Of a stretch of DNA of 64,000 nucleotides, positions 29,223-38,704 are shown piece after piece. The DNA lies in assembly GCF_019720915.1 (NCBI RefSeq), contig NZ_JAHKSI010000001.1:1984001-2048000 (forward strand), read 5' to 3'. A program made the translations under genes and the position numbers. Below the pieces are notes generated by a model that ran no database searches, was not told the origin of the DNA, and saw only the letters and a program-made list of their open reading frames with translations. This DNA comes from Alkalihalobacillus sp. TS-13. GTDB taxonomy: Bacteria > Bacillota > Bacilli > Bacillales > Fictibacillaceae. Each line of letters opens with the position of its first letter. Position 1 is the first letter of the stretch.

Positions 29223-30065
29223 TTAACGAAAAAGATCCTCAATTGCACACGAACCGGCACTCCGCTTAAAATAAGCCGACAATACATCCTTTTCTTTACA
29301 CATATACGGAGGCGCTGATTTAATTAATATGACATGGCTGTACCCTTTGTATAATCCTGCAAGTACATTTTCTACACTTGTTGTCGGGTGAACACTGATG
29401 ACTTTGTTCCTCTTCGGCTTTTCCTTGGTACTCATCCTTTCCAACAAGAATCGGACATACACATACGGGTGATGTTTCCATTCTACATAGTGAGCATAAA
29501 GTAAGAAAGATACGATGATGATCAAATTCAAGTGAAAAGCAAACCAAAGGAGCGACCCCCCTGTAAAAATGAGCAGAAATATACAGGAGATCAACAACAT
29601 GAATTTCTTTGCTTTTTTATATGGGGAAAACAAGGTGATGAATAGGAAAAGGAGCTTACCTCCATCCAGTGGCCATATGGGAAGTAAGTTGAACAATAAG
29701 ATCATCCAATTCATCGATATCAGAAGATCGAGTGTATACGGGTCACCTAATCCATTATATAAGCAGAACATACCGAGGCTGATCATCCAAACATGTTGGA
29801 GAGGACCTGCTAATGTGACGATGATTTCCTCATGATAAGGACGATTCCCGTACTCATCCATTTCGGCAACACCTCCAAAAGGCAGTAATTCCACTTTAAC
29901 CAACCGCCATTTGAAAAAAAGTGCTGCGAACGCGTGTCCCAGTTCATGAATGAGGATGATGAAAAACAAGACAAGAAACTCCCGAAAGTGACCAGTTGCG
30001 ATGCCGATCAATGCAATCAGCCAAAGAAGCGGGTTTATTCGTATCAAGGGGAGGACCTTGAGCAT
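29223..30065 (-). CDS. spoIVFB: Stage IV sporulation protein FB, intramembrane metalloprotease
   Basis: Site-2 protease that cuts pro-sigmaK in the mother cell. 280 residues, six TMs. The zinc site is HELGH (His40, Glu41, His44) and Asp134 lies in LPIWPLDGG, matching Asp137 of the B. subtilis enzyme. A C-terminal CBS-like domain (about 205-280) senses ATP in B. subtilis. Its start overlaps the spoIVFA stop by one base (TAATG). Confidence 0.96.
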   Translation of the reverse strand: MLKVLPLIRINPLLWLIALIGIATGHFREFLVLFFIILIHELGHAFAALFFKWRLVKVELLPFGGVAEMDEYGNRPYHEEIIVTLAGPLQHVWMISLGMFCLYNGLGDPYTLDLLISMNWMILLFNLLPIWPLDGGKLLFLFITLFSPYKKAKKFMLLISCIFLLIFTGGSLLWFAFHLNLIIIVSFLLYAHYVEWKHHPYVYVRFLLERMSTKEKPKRNKVISVHPTTSVENVLAGLYKGYSHVILIKSAPPYMCKEKDVLSAYFKRSAGSCAIEDLFR

Positions 30066-30805
30066 TATTCAGAGGATAATACTTTCAAAGGATCTACAAA
30101 CCCACCGTTATCCTTGATTGCGAAATAGAACATGCCCGCTTCTGATCCATCCTCCATTGTTACCTTACCTAGAGTCGTCCCTAAATCGATATAATTATAA
30201 AGTTTGACGCCATCATCGATTTTATCGAGCTTTCCATACCAAGACTCGCTGCCATCAAAATGTTGGACCACAACCGTTTTGCCTAATTTGTCCTTTTCTC
30301 CTGCAAAGATGACAAACCCTTCTTTAATAGCAGAAACGTCTGTTTTATTACCGGTTTCCAGCAAAATTCCTTGTCCATTGTCCTTGAACGATTGAAGGAC
30401 TTTCGTGTTCGCTGGAAGCGCATAATCTTGCATCTTTTTACCCGTATTAGCAACCTCGCTACCCTTACTTTCAGTCGGAAACAACGCGAGCGGTTTTCCA
30501 AATTTCTCTTCATACCAACCTGCGATCGAAGCGAATTGAAATTCCTGATCAAAGGAATTATTGACAAGGGTACGTACAGGATTGAGGTTTTCAGATGGGT
30601 TCTTGAAGACAATTCCCACAATTAAAAATAAGCCTACTGCTGCCATCAATCGAAAAAGGAATCCCTGAGAAGAAAATAAAGGATGACCTCCTTCATTTCG
30701 CTCATCCTTATAGTCAGGGTAGGAATGATTGGAACCAGGTTTATTTCTTTTTATGTGATTGTGATACTTTCTCCGTATCTCATCCGCTCTGCTTTTCATA
30801 GACAC
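30065..30805 (-). CDS. spoIVFA: Stage IV sporulation protein FA
   Basis: 246 residues: a basic cytoplasmic N-terminus, one TM (about 47-66) and an outer M23/LytM-like domain (VVVQHFDGSESWYGKLDKI). The domain lacks a full zinc site, so it is non-catalytic. It holds SpoIVFB inactive in the outer forespore membrane until SpoIVB cuts it. Bicistronic with spoIVFB. Confidence 0.93.
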   Translation of the reverse strand: MSMKSRADEIRRKYHNHIKRNKPGSNHSYPDYKDERNEGGHPLFSSQGFLFRLMAAVGLFLIVGIVFKNPSENLNPVRTLVNNSFDQEFQFASIAGWYEEKFGKPLALFPTESKGSEVANTGKKMQDYALPANTKVLQSFKDNGQGILLETGNKTDVSAIKEGFVIFAGEKDKLGKTVVVQHFDGSESWYGKLDKIDDGVKLYNYIDLGTTLGKVTMEDGSEAGMFYFAIKDNGGFVDPLKVLSSE

Positions 30806-30935
30806 CCATCCTCTACATCTGGTTTGTACATGTTTATGACTTGTCCGGGGTGTTTATGACTATTGTAGATTTACAATCACGATTGGATGAAAAGCATAAT
30901 AAAGTCGGGTAGGGATAATTCTCTACAAATAGTGA

Positions 30936-30978
30936 AAAAGCCGGATTCTCCTGGGCTTCCCATTCGAATCCGGCTTTG
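30936..30978. terminator. minD terminator
   Basis: Perfect 12-bp stem AAAGCCGGATTC / GAATCCGGCTTT just beyond the minD stop. Its minus-strand 3' arm ends in a T-run. It separates minCD from spoIVFA/FB. Confidence 0.9.
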
Positions 30979-30980
30979 AT

Positions 30981-31778
30981 TTATGATCTCATTCCGAAAA
31001 ATTGCTTCACTTTTTTAAAAAGGCCTCTGTCTTGCTCCAACGACATCAACGGGACGGATTCACCAAGAATCCTGCGAGCGATGTTCCGGTATGCCTGCGA
31101 GGCTTTCGTATCCGGATTCAACGCAATCGGTTCACCACGGTTGGAAGCGCGGATGACGAGTTCATCATCTGTAACGATCCCTAACAATTCGACCGCTAAA
31201 ATCGAGACAATTTCATCGACATCCAACGAGTCGCCATTTTCCATCATATGAGGCTTCAAGCGGTTGACAATGAGCTTAGGAGCTTCGATGTCTTCCTGTT
31301 CCAGCAGACCGATAATACGGTCTGCATCCCGTACTGATGATGTCTCAGGATTTGTGACAACGATCGATTTATCAGCGCCTGCAATCGCATTTTTGAACCC
31401 TTGTTCAATTCCTGCAGGACAATCGATGATGACATAATCATAGTCCTGTTTGAGCTCTGTCACGATCGTTTTCATTTGTTCAGGTTTGACAGCACTTTTA
31501 TCTTTTGTCTGTGCAGCGGGTAATAAGTACAGACACTCAAATCGCTTATCTTTTATCAAAGCTTGATGTAATTTACAGCGGTTATGTGCAACATCTACAA
31601 GATCGTAGATGATACGATTTTCAAGGCCCATAATCACATCCAAGTTTCGGAGACCGATATCTGTATCGATTAAACAAACCTTCTTTCCAAGAAGTGCAAG
31701 CGATGTCCCAATGTTGGCTGTGGTTGTGGTTTTTCCAACTCCGCCTTTTCCAGATGTAATAACGATAGCTTCACCCAC
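30981..31778 (-). CDS. minD: Septum site-determining ATPase MinD
   Basis: 265 residues. Deviant Walker A GKGGVGKTTTTAN at the N-terminus, DTDIGLRNLDV near residue 38, and VIIDCPAGIEQG near 117. The C-terminal amphipathic membrane-targeting helix is in GLFKKVKQFFGM. It recruits MinC to the membrane and blocks division near the poles. Follows minC by 17 bases. Confidence 0.98.
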   Translation of the reverse strand: MGEAIVITSGKGGVGKTTTTANIGTSLALLGKKVCLIDTDIGLRNLDVIMGLENRIIYDLVDVAHNRCKLHQALIKDKRFECLYLLPAAQTKDKSAVKPEQMKTIVTELKQDYDYVIIDCPAGIEQGFKNAIAGADKSIVVTNPETSSVRDADRIIGLLEQEDIEAPKLIVNRLKPHMMENGDSLDVDEIVSILAVELLGIVTDDELVIRASNRGEPIALNPDTKASQAYRNIARRILGESVPLMSLEQDRGLFKKVKQFFGMRS

Positions 31779-31795
31779 AAAACATTCCCCTTTCC

Positions 31796-32485
31796 CTACA
31801 ATCGGTTTAAACCGGGTCTGAGCTGGTGTAATATATGCATTCGATTGAATTTGATCATATTGTCCTCTTCATCTAAATATGCACAATCACCAGAGTACTC
31901 TAGTTCATTTTCTTCTTCATTTATAAATTGATCTGCAATACGAACTAAGGTTGGTTTCAATACAGAAGCTGCTACAACGGCTGATTTACGACCTTCACAG
32001 CCTGCGTGGGCGATCCCTTTCAATGTCCCCATCACAAAAATGTTCCCAGTTGCTGCGACAGTACCACCAGGATTCACATCACCCACTAATAGTAAGTCGC
32101 CTTGAACCTTCAATATCTGACCAGATCGTATCATTCTGCTAACAGAAGTGATTTCATTCTCTTTTTTCATGAATTCTGCTTCTTTACGCGTAATGACGTC
32201 TGATTCAATTACATCGACTAACAGGTTCTTCTTTTGGTAGATGATATTTCTCAAAGTCTCTTCCTGAGCTTCACTCAAATATCGCTTGCCCACTTTGACC
32301 TTCACCGTAATCTTTGGGCTTTCTGAAGAATCCTCTGTTCCGGGATAGATTAACTTCGATTCCAGTTCTTCCAAAAGTTGATTGAAAGAGCATGTATCAT
32401 CAAGATGAAGAATGAGTCCTTCTTTCGTCCCCTTAATCGTTACATAATGAGTATTTGATTTTTGTTGTTTCTGTCCCTGTGCCAT
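31796..32485 (-). CDS. minC: Septum site-determining protein MinC
   Basis: Inhibitor of FtsZ assembly. 229 residues: an N-terminal FtsZ-interacting domain (THYVTIKGTKEGLILHLDD) and a C-terminal right-handed beta-helix (VQGDLLLVGDVNPGGTVAATGNIFVMGTLKGIAHAG). ATG 32485 has AGGTGA about 8 bases upstream. The longer frame (8 codons) includes this SD and is rejected. First gene of minCD after mreBCD. Confidence 0.96.
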   Translation of the reverse strand: MAQGQKQQKSNTHYVTIKGTKEGLILHLDDTCSFNQLLEELESKLIYPGTEDSSESPKITVKVKVGKRYLSEAQEETLRNIIYQKKNLLVDVIESDVITRKEAEFMKKENEITSVSRMIRSGQILKVQGDLLLVGDVNPGGTVAATGNIFVMGTLKGIAHAGCEGRKSAVVAASVLKPTLVRIADQFINEEENELEYSGDCAYLDEEDNMIKFNRMHILHQLRPGLNRL

Positions 32486-32547
32486 TACCCTGTTCACCTC
32501 AACATACACAAATTCGACAATGTCAAATGGGAATCCTTTTTTCCACT

Positions 32548-33066
32548 CTATTTTTCTTGCAATTCCATGGCTATATCAAGCAACCATTTCCGGAGTGGGT
32601 AATAGACTAAAACGACGAATACACCATTTAGAATCAAGGTCGGGAGATACCGCTGATAAATAAAGGTTTCCACCATCACATTCGCTACTCCTATTAAGCT
32701 ATATAACCCATAAATTAAAAATTCGAATGTAGAAAGACCTATTAGCATAATGAATAACGTCACAAATATGTTCCCGTGGAAATATCTAGCTATGAAGGTC
32801 GTCACATAGGCTGTCAATCCCATCGAAAACATATACACCCCTAGCAAATCAGTGAAAATCACATCATAAAGCAAACCGAAAGCTATCCCATAAATGAGAC
32901 CGCGGATCGGTGAAATGTACATAGCTATGAAACACACTATGACAACAACAAAGCGTGGGATAAGGATTGTTTCGTTATCCAGATGCTGTGGTGTGAAAAC
33001 CTGCATGATGGTACTTTCACTAATAAAAACGAGGTATGTAATAAAAGGAAGAAGAAAGCGGATCAT
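32548..33066 (-). CDS. mreD: Rod shape-determining protein MreD
   Basis: 172 residues and five predicted TMs. The MreD motif is IRGLIYGIAFGLLYDVIFTDLLGVY near residues 52-76. Part of the elongasome that directs lateral wall synthesis. Its start overlaps the mreC stop by four bases. Confidence 0.95.
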   Translation of the reverse strand: MIRFLLPFITYLVFISESTIMQVFTPQHLDNETILIPRFVVVIVCFIAMYISPIRGLIYGIAFGLLYDVIFTDLLGVYMFSMGLTAYVTTFIARYFHGNIFVTLFIMLIGLSTFEFLIYGLYSLIGVANVMVETFIYQRYLPTLILNGVFVVLVYYPLRKWLLDIAMELQEK

Positions 33067-33956
33067 GACGTTTCTTCCTCCTCTATTTGGTCTGGATCCC
33101 CAATTTCAACATCCACTTCTTCCATTTTTCGCTTGACGATCATCACGTGATTGATATCATAAAGGTCCGCAGCTGGCTCTATGTAAGCAGTTTGTGTCGG
33201 TTCCACTTTATCAGGTTCTACTTCTACGATCTTTCCAATCTCTAAGCCTTCAGGGAAAATGCCTCCAAGACCAGATGTCGTCACGGTTTGACCTTCTTCT
33301 AATTTCTTATCGATCGGGATCATTTTCATCAAAAGCACTTTCTTCTTTTCGTCAAACCCTTGAATCAAACCATATACTCTCTCTTTTTCACCATTTACGA
33401 CTGCCGAAATCCTGCTGTTCGGATCATGGCTGCTTACCAATTCTACACTTGAATGGAATGCTGAAACCTTGTCGATCTTCCCTATCAATCCCTGGGCAGA
33501 AATGACAGCCATATTTGGTTCGATTCCAGCTTGTTTGCCTTTATTGATTTTGACAGATTGATACCATCTCTCTGGTGATCTTCCGATGATAGAAGCTTGC
33601 CATACCGTATAATCTGTCAGGGTTTCTTCTTTTTTAAGTGTGTTTCGCAGGGTTTCATTTTCTTTCTTCAAATCTTTCACCCGGCTTGCGAGTGAATCAT
33701 ATTCATTCAACTGTAACTTCAGGACTTTATTTTGTTCATAGATTTCTTTCATCTCAATTACATTCCCAAAGAAACCCGCTACAAAGTGTGCGGGTTTATA
33801 AAAGACAGATTGTGTCCATCCAACGGTATCTTGCAAAAATTGTTCTGGCCATGAAATGTTTTCACGTTCTTTCATGGAAAAACCGATCATAGCCACCAGA
33901 ACAATCATACTTACTAGTAAAATAATCAATCGTTTATTAGAAAAAAACTGCGGCAC
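33063..33956 (-). CDS. mreC: Rod shape-determining protein MreC
   Basis: 297 residues: one N-terminal TM (about 10-26), a coiled coil (about 75-110) and two extracytoplasmic beta-barrel domains (IIGRSPERWYQSVKINKGKQAG, VTTSGLGGIFPEGLEIGKIV). It links MreB to penicillin-binding proteins outside the membrane. It lies 12 bases behind mreB. Confidence 0.96.
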   Translation of the reverse strand: MPQFFSNKRLIILLVSMIVLVAMIGFSMKERENISWPEQFLQDTVGWTQSVFYKPAHFVAGFFGNVIEMKEIYEQNKVLKLQLNEYDSLASRVKDLKKENETLRNTLKKEETLTDYTVWQASIIGRSPERWYQSVKINKGKQAGIEPNMAVISAQGLIGKIDKVSAFHSSVELVSSHDPNSRISAVVNGEKERVYGLIQGFDEKKKVLLMKMIPIDKKLEEGQTVTTSGLGGIFPEGLEIGKIVEVEPDKVEPTQTAYIEPAADLYDINHVMIVKRKMEEVDVEIGDPDQIEEEETS

Positions 33957-33968
33957 GATTTACACCTC

Positions 33969-35012
33969 TTACGATTTTGATTTAGAACGGCCGCCGCCAA
34001 ATCCTGGTTTACTGCTGATCTGCTGGTAGTTTTCAATTGCTCGTCCAGTACCAATCGCAACACAGTCCAATGCGTTTTCAGCTACAATGACAGGCATTTT
34101 CGTTTCTTCACTGATTACACGGTCCAAGTTTCGTAGAAGTGCTCCCCCACCAGTCAGTACGATTCCACGATCCATGATATCAGCAGCCAGCTCAGGCGGA
34201 GTCTTTTCCAACGCAAGCTTTACAGCATCCATGATGGTATCAACTGTATCCTTCAGTGCACCTGCTACTTCTTCACCAGAAATCGTAATCGTCTTGGGTA
34301 ATCCAGTTAATAGATCACGTCCACGAATATCCATTTCTTCCATACCATCTGAAACATCTGCAGAACCGATGTCCAACTTGATTGTTTCTGCTGTACGTTC
34401 CCCGATAATAACGTTATACGTCTTTTTGATGTACTGGATGATCGCGTCATCCATTTCATCACCTGCTACCCGGATCGATTGTTTTTCAACGATTCCACCA
34501 AGTGAGATGATTGCGACTTCCGTCGTTCCTCCACCAATGTCGACGACCATACTACCAGTCGGCTCCCAAACCGGAAGATCTGCACCGATCGCTGCCGCTA
34601 AAGGTTCTTCGATTGTTTCCACATCACGAGCTCCCGCTTGTTTTGTCGCTTCTTTCACCGCACGTTCTTCAACATGTGTGATTCCGGATGGAACACATAC
34701 CATGACAAAGGGCTTTCTAGAAAACACAGAACGGTTTTTCTGAGCTTGTTGAATATAATGCTTCATCATCGTAGCAGTAGTATCATAGTCAGCAATAACC
34801 CCGTCTTTCATCGGACGGCGCGCGACGATGTTTCCTGGTGTACGACCGATCATATTCTTTGCCGCATTACCGACTGCTTCGATATCTCCACTCTTTGTGT
34901 TGATTGCAACAACGGAAGGTTCACGTACGACTACACCCTTCCCTTTCACATATACCAGCGTATTCGCTGTACCTAAATCAATTCCCATATCTCTTGAAAA
35001 TCCACCAAACAT
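33969..35012 (-). CDS. mreB: Rod shape-determining protein MreB
   Basis: Bacterial actin that guides cell wall synthesis along the cylinder. 347 residues: phosphate-1 [15 protein letters not shown], phosphate-2 [12 protein letters not shown] near residue 160 and adenosine motif [12 protein letters not shown] near 290. The Gly/Ser/Lys-rich tail ([10 protein letters not shown]) is a little longer than usual. First gene of mreBCD, with a TATAAT-type -10 about 45 bases upstream. Confidence 0.98.
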   Translation of the reverse strand: MFGGFSRDMGIDLGTANTLVYVKGKGVVVREPSVVAINTKSGDIEAVGNAAKNMIGRTPGNIVARRPMKDGVIADYDTTATMMKHYIQQAQKNRSVFSRKPFVMVCVPSGITHVEERAVKEATKQAGARDVETIEEPLAAAIGADLPVWEPTGSMVVDIGGGTTEVAIISLGGIVEKQSIRVAGDEMDDAIIQYIKKTYNVIIGERTAETIKLDIGSADVSDGMEEMDIRGRDLLTGLPKTITISGEEVAGALKDTVDTIMDAVKLALEKTPPELAADIMDRGIVLTGGGALLRNLDRVISEETKMPVIVAENALDCVAIGTGRAIENYQQISSKPGFGGGRSKSKS

Positions 35013-35055
35013 TTATGTAAATCTCCCTTCATTACTAGCAAAACTCATAACTTTG

Positions 35056-35084
35056 ATTATACTCCAAACTGTAAAGCTTGAACA
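35056..35084 (-). promoter_or_regulatory. Candidate promoter of mreBCD
   Basis: Minus strand: perfect TATAAT at 35056-35061, 45 bases before the mreB ATG. A -35 hexamer 17 bases further up (TGTTCA) is poor, so only the -10 is convincing. Confidence 0.45.
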
Positions 35085-35086
35085 GT

Positions 35087-35776
35087 CTAAACGTAGCCTT
35101 TTTCTTTAAGGCTTACAAATTTTTGATTACCGATGATGATATGATCCAAAACATCGATTCCGACGATCTTTCCACACTCCGATAAACGTTGAGTTACTTC
35201 AATGTCTTCACGACTCGGATTTGGATCACCACTCGGGTGATTATGGAAGCAGATGATCGATGCTGCAGACCGACGCATTGCTTCTTTAAATACTTCTCTT
35301 GGATGGACGATGGATGCATTCAAACTTCCGATGAATACGGTTTGTTTATGCAACACCTGATTCTTCGTATTCAAATAAATACATACAAAATGCTCCTGTG
35401 ACAAAAAACGCATCTCATCCATGACATAATTGGCTCCATCTTCTGGGGAGCGGATGATGTACCGGCCCTCGATTTGAAGCCTGTTCACTCGTTTTCCTAG
35501 TTCAAGAGACGCCAGGATTTCAACTGCTTTCGCATTGCCAATTCCCTTGACAGCAATAAGTTCATCAATCGTTGCATCCTTCAAAAGGTTCAATCCTTCA
35601 AACTGCTGAATCAATCTATGTGATAATTGAAGAACAGATTCTTCTTTTGTTCCTGAACGTAAAATAATCGCGAGCAACTCTTGGTTAGAGAGGACGTTGG
35701 CGCCTTCCTTCAGCATACGCTCTCTTGGTCTTTCATTCAATGGAAAATCACGGATTGTCAGGGGTTTGATTCCCAA
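35087..35776 (-). CDS. radC: RadC/JAB-domain DNA repair protein
   Basis: 229 residues from a TTG start with AAGGAGG seven bases upstream. An ATG 15 codons earlier (35821) has no SD and would lie inside maf. N-terminal helix-hairpin-helix (VKGIGNAKAVEIL), then the MPN/JAMM metal site: HNHPSGDPNPSREDI with an upstream Glu. A role in repair or recombination is proposed but not shown. The TTG start, with its SD overlapping the maf stop (TAAGGAGG), points to coupling. Confidence 0.95.
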   Translation of the reverse strand: MGIKPLTIRDFPLNERPRERMLKEGANVLSNQELLAIILRSGTKEESVLQLSHRLIQQFEGLNLLKDATIDELIAVKGIGNAKAVEILASLELGKRVNRLQIEGRYIIRSPEDGANYVMDEMRFLSQEHFVCIYLNTKNQVLHKQTVFIGSLNASIVHPREVFKEAMRRSAASIICFHNHPSGDPNPSREDIEVTQRLSECGKIVGIDVLDHIIIGNQKFVSLKEKGYV

Positions 35777-35789
35777 ATGCAGATCCTCC

Positions 35790-36383
35790 TTAGGATATAT
35801 TCCGTGACTGACTGAGATCATTTGAAATTCCGAATTCTTTTAATTCGCGTACTGTCTGTGCTACTGGCAAACCGACTACATTGAAATAATCTCCCTTGAT
35901 CTCTTTGACCAACGTCGATCCATAGCCTTGTATACCATATGCGCCTGCTTTATCTGAACTTTCTCCACTCCTCACGTATTCTTCTATTTCCTCAGAAGAG
36001 AGATTCCAAAACGTCACTTCCGTCACACCATGGAAAACCCGCTTTTTTTCTTCTGAAATAATAGCAACACCTGTGAATACATGATGGGTTTCGCCGGATA
36101 ACATCCTCAACATGTTGAAAGCTTCTTTGTCGTTTTCGGGCTTGCCTAGGATCTGCTTATTGAACACGACAACAGTATCCGCCCCCAAAACAACATCAGA
36201 CGGATTTTTACTATAGATGTCTTGAGCTTTATGTAAGGCCAATTGTTCGACAAATTGTTCTGGAGAATATTCTTTACTGATGTCTTCAGAAACAGCGCTT
36301 TTTTGGACAGTAAATGATAGGCGGGCAATTTCGAGTAATTCTTTACGTCGAGGTGAGCCTGAGGCTAAAATGAGGCTTTTCAT
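35790..36383 (-). CDS. maf: Maf-family nucleotide pyrophosphatase
   Basis: 197 residues. N-terminal signature LILASGSPRRKELLE, SxxxE-type loop, and VVLGADTVVVFNKQILGKP with catalytic Asp near residue 70. Hydrolyses modified dTTP/UTP in house-cleaning and can delay septation when overexpressed. ATG 36383 follows AAGGGTGA. The 14 extra open codons upstream overlap this SD. First gene of maf-radC, followed by mreBCD as in B. subtilis. Confidence 0.96.
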   Translation of the reverse strand: MKSLILASGSPRRKELLEIARLSFTVQKSAVSEDISKEYSPEQFVEQLALHKAQDIYSKNPSDVVLGADTVVVFNKQILGKPENDKEAFNMLRMLSGETHHVFTGVAIISEEKKRVFHGVTEVTFWNLSSEEIEEYVRSGESSDKAGAYGIQGYGSTLVKEIKGDYFNVVGLPVAQTVRELKEFGISNDLSQSRNIS

Positions 36384-36720
36384 GCAATCACCCTTTACGT
36401 CTAGAGTAGAGGTTATGATTGTCATTTCACTACTTTTGAAGGGAGTATTTACAGAATATCAAATCCCTTCCAGTAAAACAACCAAAATTAGTCATTCCCC
36501 TCCTTTATTATAATTCGTAAAGGAAGGCTGATTTATGTCTATCTTTTTGTCGAAATTTAGAGGAATTTCTGAGGTAATATTTCACAGGTGAGTCTGTATT
36601 GTGGATGTGGGTTTTTCATGGTCTACAGAATAGCGGTAGTCAGCGCTTAATCACACTTGTACTCAATGGAGTTCTGACGAACAGCTGAACTTGAATCATT
36701 CCTCGTTACATTTAATCATT

Positions 36721-36907
36721 AAACGGACATAGGAGACCTTATTTATCCAAATCTCAATGATTTTACGAAACTAACGGACAGCAGAGACCCTATTTAATAA
36801 AAAGTATGGAAAAACACCAGATCTTTTCAAAGATAACGGCTCCCCTGTCCGCTAATAGCTCCAAAACACCGTTTTCGTCACAAATAACGGCTCTGGTGTC
36901 CGCTAAA
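36721..36907. repeat. Four-armed GGACA palindromic repeat (family 2)
   Basis: Two direct units (AACGGACATAGGAGACCTTATTT at 36722, TAACGGACAGCAGAGACCCTATTT at 36772) are followed by two inverted units (ATAACGGCTCCCCTGTCCGCTA, AATAACGGCTCTGGTGTCCGCTA). The whole is a large imperfect palindrome. Another copy is at 58109-58294. The rest of the 36384-36952 gap (upstream of maf) shows no gene. Confidence 0.8.
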
Positions 36908-36952
36908 GTCACTTCACATATTTCTTTTAACAACCTCTACTTATCAACACTT

Positions 36953-37984
36953 TTAAAAACTGTTTATCAATGATTTGTAATGGATTACAGCGTTCAATTT
37001 GGCTTGCTGCAAATCCCATTTGTCATCCTTATTTTCAGATATTGTCGAAAGAGCATTGATGAATGCTATGGACTTTTCTTGTTGTTCCTTTGAGAGGACA
37101 GAAACGGAACCGAGGGACTCGTTCTTCCACTCTAGCAAATCAGACTGCATGCCATTGATTACTCCCGCATCTGCTGCCAACACTTTTTCAAATAACACCT
37201 TTCCTGACTCAACCCATTGGAGCTGATTCTCATCATTCACAGCAATCTCTTTTCCGGAAATAGTCCATTCTTTCGAATACGCATCTGACACTATGGTCTG
37301 GTAGTCAGGAAGGAGTGCGCTCAAATCTTCATTACTGCCAACACCAAGAATGACACGATTATCGGCAGGATCGAACACAGCAGCAAATCCATTATCTTTC
37401 GCTTGCTCAACGACTTCCTGAGCGCTCTCACTAGACGAGTAGACACCACCTTGAATGATGTTTGTTATGATCGAAACATCGATCTTCGTTGCTTCAACTG
37501 CTGTCCCTGTTGTCCCTTCCTCTGTTCCAGCAGGACTTTCCTGAACGATACCTGTTGATTGGGGCTCTGTTTTCGACTTGAACTCATCTCCTGTAAAAAT
37601 CATTAATACGATCAAACCGATCATGCAACCAATTAACACTGCACTTCCAATCGGTATAAGCAAGCGTTTCGGAAATTGAAACGGCATTTTCGGGGATGGC
37701 AGTTGACCCTTGAAAGGCATACGTTGTTTCTTTCTATGAATAGGTAATCCTGGTTTACGGTCATATGAAATAGGTTGGTAATCTTCCATTTGCTTTTCAC
37801 TTCGGTTCTGGTTAAAAAAATAAGTAGTGTCAGAAGGCTTGTCTTTTGGCAGAACCCATTCAAACGGAGTTTCAATGGACTCCCGATCAATTGCAGCCGC
37901 AACTTCCTGCTCTTCTTTAATTTCCATCACAGGCCTGTCCTTCCCGTTCACTTTGATCGATATTTTGTCAGGCTCGTTATGCAT
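36953..37984 (-). CDS. spoIIB: Stage II sporulation protein B (SPOR domain)
   Basis: 343 residues: the family N-terminus (DKISIKVNGKDRPVME), a Pro/Lys-rich cytoplasmic part, one TM (about 110-132), and a C-terminal SPOR-like domain (GGVYSSSESAQEVVEQAKDNG). In B. subtilis SpoIIB localises to the division septum and assists engulfment and septal wall thinning. Start ATG 37984 follows GAAGGAG. TTG 37993 is adjacent to the SD and rejected. In B. subtilis spoIIB lies beside comC and folC. Here the pilus locus occupies that place. Confidence 0.85.
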   Translation of the reverse strand: MHNEPDKISIKVNGKDRPVMEIKEEQEVAAAIDRESIETPFEWVLPKDKPSDTTYFFNQNRSEKQMEDYQPISYDRKPGLPIHRKKQRMPFKGQLPSPKMPFQFPKRLLIPIGSAVLIGCMIGLIVLMIFTGDEFKSKTEPQSTGIVQESPAGTEEGTTGTAVEATKIDVSIITNIIQGGVYSSSESAQEVVEQAKDNGFAAVFDPADNRVILGVGSNEDLSALLPDYQTIVSDAYSKEWTISGKEIAVNDENQLQWVESGKVLFEKVLAADAGVINGMQSDLLEWKNESLGSVSVLSKEQQEKSIAFINALSTISENKDDKWDLQQAKLNAVIHYKSLINSF

Positions 37985-38080
37985 CCCTATCAACTCCTTC
38001 TATACTCAATCTATTCTATGTACGAACACCTTTCTTTAGAACATCGATGGTAGAGTGGTAGGAAGACTATATCACAAAGA

Positions 38081-38116
38081 AAATAAAAAAGAACAAGACC
38101 TCTGTCGTCTTGTCCT
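38081..38116 (-). terminator. Terminator ending the pilus operon
   Basis: GACAAGAC / GTCTTGTTC stem after pilO (plus-strand arms at 38091-38100 and 38107-38115), followed by CTTTTTTATTTT on the minus strand. It separates pilO from spoIIB. Confidence 0.85.
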
Positions 38117-38146
38117 TAAAAGCGTTCGAGTTATTTTGACACGCCC

Positions 38147-38704
38147 TCATTTATAATGATATGTTTTCACTTCCAATTGGTAGGTCAACGATTTAGTATT
38201 CTCTCCCCCACTGGCAGTCTCCATAGATAAAATTTTGTAGAACCGCTCCGATTGTTCAACTGTATCTATGAACGTATTAATAGAATCCAGATTTGGGGCA
38301 TTTACGAGGACTGAAAACGTAAATGATTGTAAAACCGAAAAAGATTCTTGTCCCTCATTCCCGCCATTATCACTGGGTCCAGCGTTATCTTGTTGCAGCA
38401 GGATTTCTTGAATATCGCTTTTAGCGTCATTTTCTGCTTTCCGTAAATCAAGGACAATCCGATCTGTTTTCTTCCCCTTTGGAGCAGTATGTATGCTTAC
38501 TTCTTCTTGATCGTCATTTTGTGCGTTTATCTTTTTTCCAGCAGTTTCAATAAAAGTCTTTTCAACCTGGATTTGCGAATTCAACATATTGATCCGGTCG
38601 AGTGAAGGATAGACGATAAACAGATAGCTTGCCACTAATAGCAGGACCATGATGATTGAAAAAAGAATCATCAACCTTTTTTGTGAAGACACCTTCTGCA
38701 TCAT
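38147..38704 (-). CDS. pilO: Type IV pilus inner-membrane alignment protein PilO
   Basis: 185 residues: one N-terminal TM (about 10-32), a coiled coil (about 33-65) and a small outer ferredoxin-like domain with an insert rich in Asp/Gly (about 105-120). The pattern and the pilM-pilN-pilO order identify it. The start overlaps the pilN stop (ATGA). PilO pairs with PilN to couple the cytoplasmic motor to the pilus. Confidence 0.85.
   Translation of the reverse strand: MMQKVSSQKRLMILFSIIMVLLLVASYLFIVYPSLDRINMLNSQIQVEKTFIETAGKKINAQNDDQEEVSIHTAPKGKKTDRIVLDLRKAENDAKSDIQEILLQQDNAGPSDNGGNEGQESFSVLQSFTFSVLVNAPNLDSINTFIDTVEQSERFYKILSMETASGGENTKSLTYQLEVKTYHYK

Noticed and set aside
34087-34743. 218-codon plus-strand ORF opposite mreB
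   Set aside because: Shadow of mreB. Composition is Ser/Thr/Pro-rich and no motif or SD is present.
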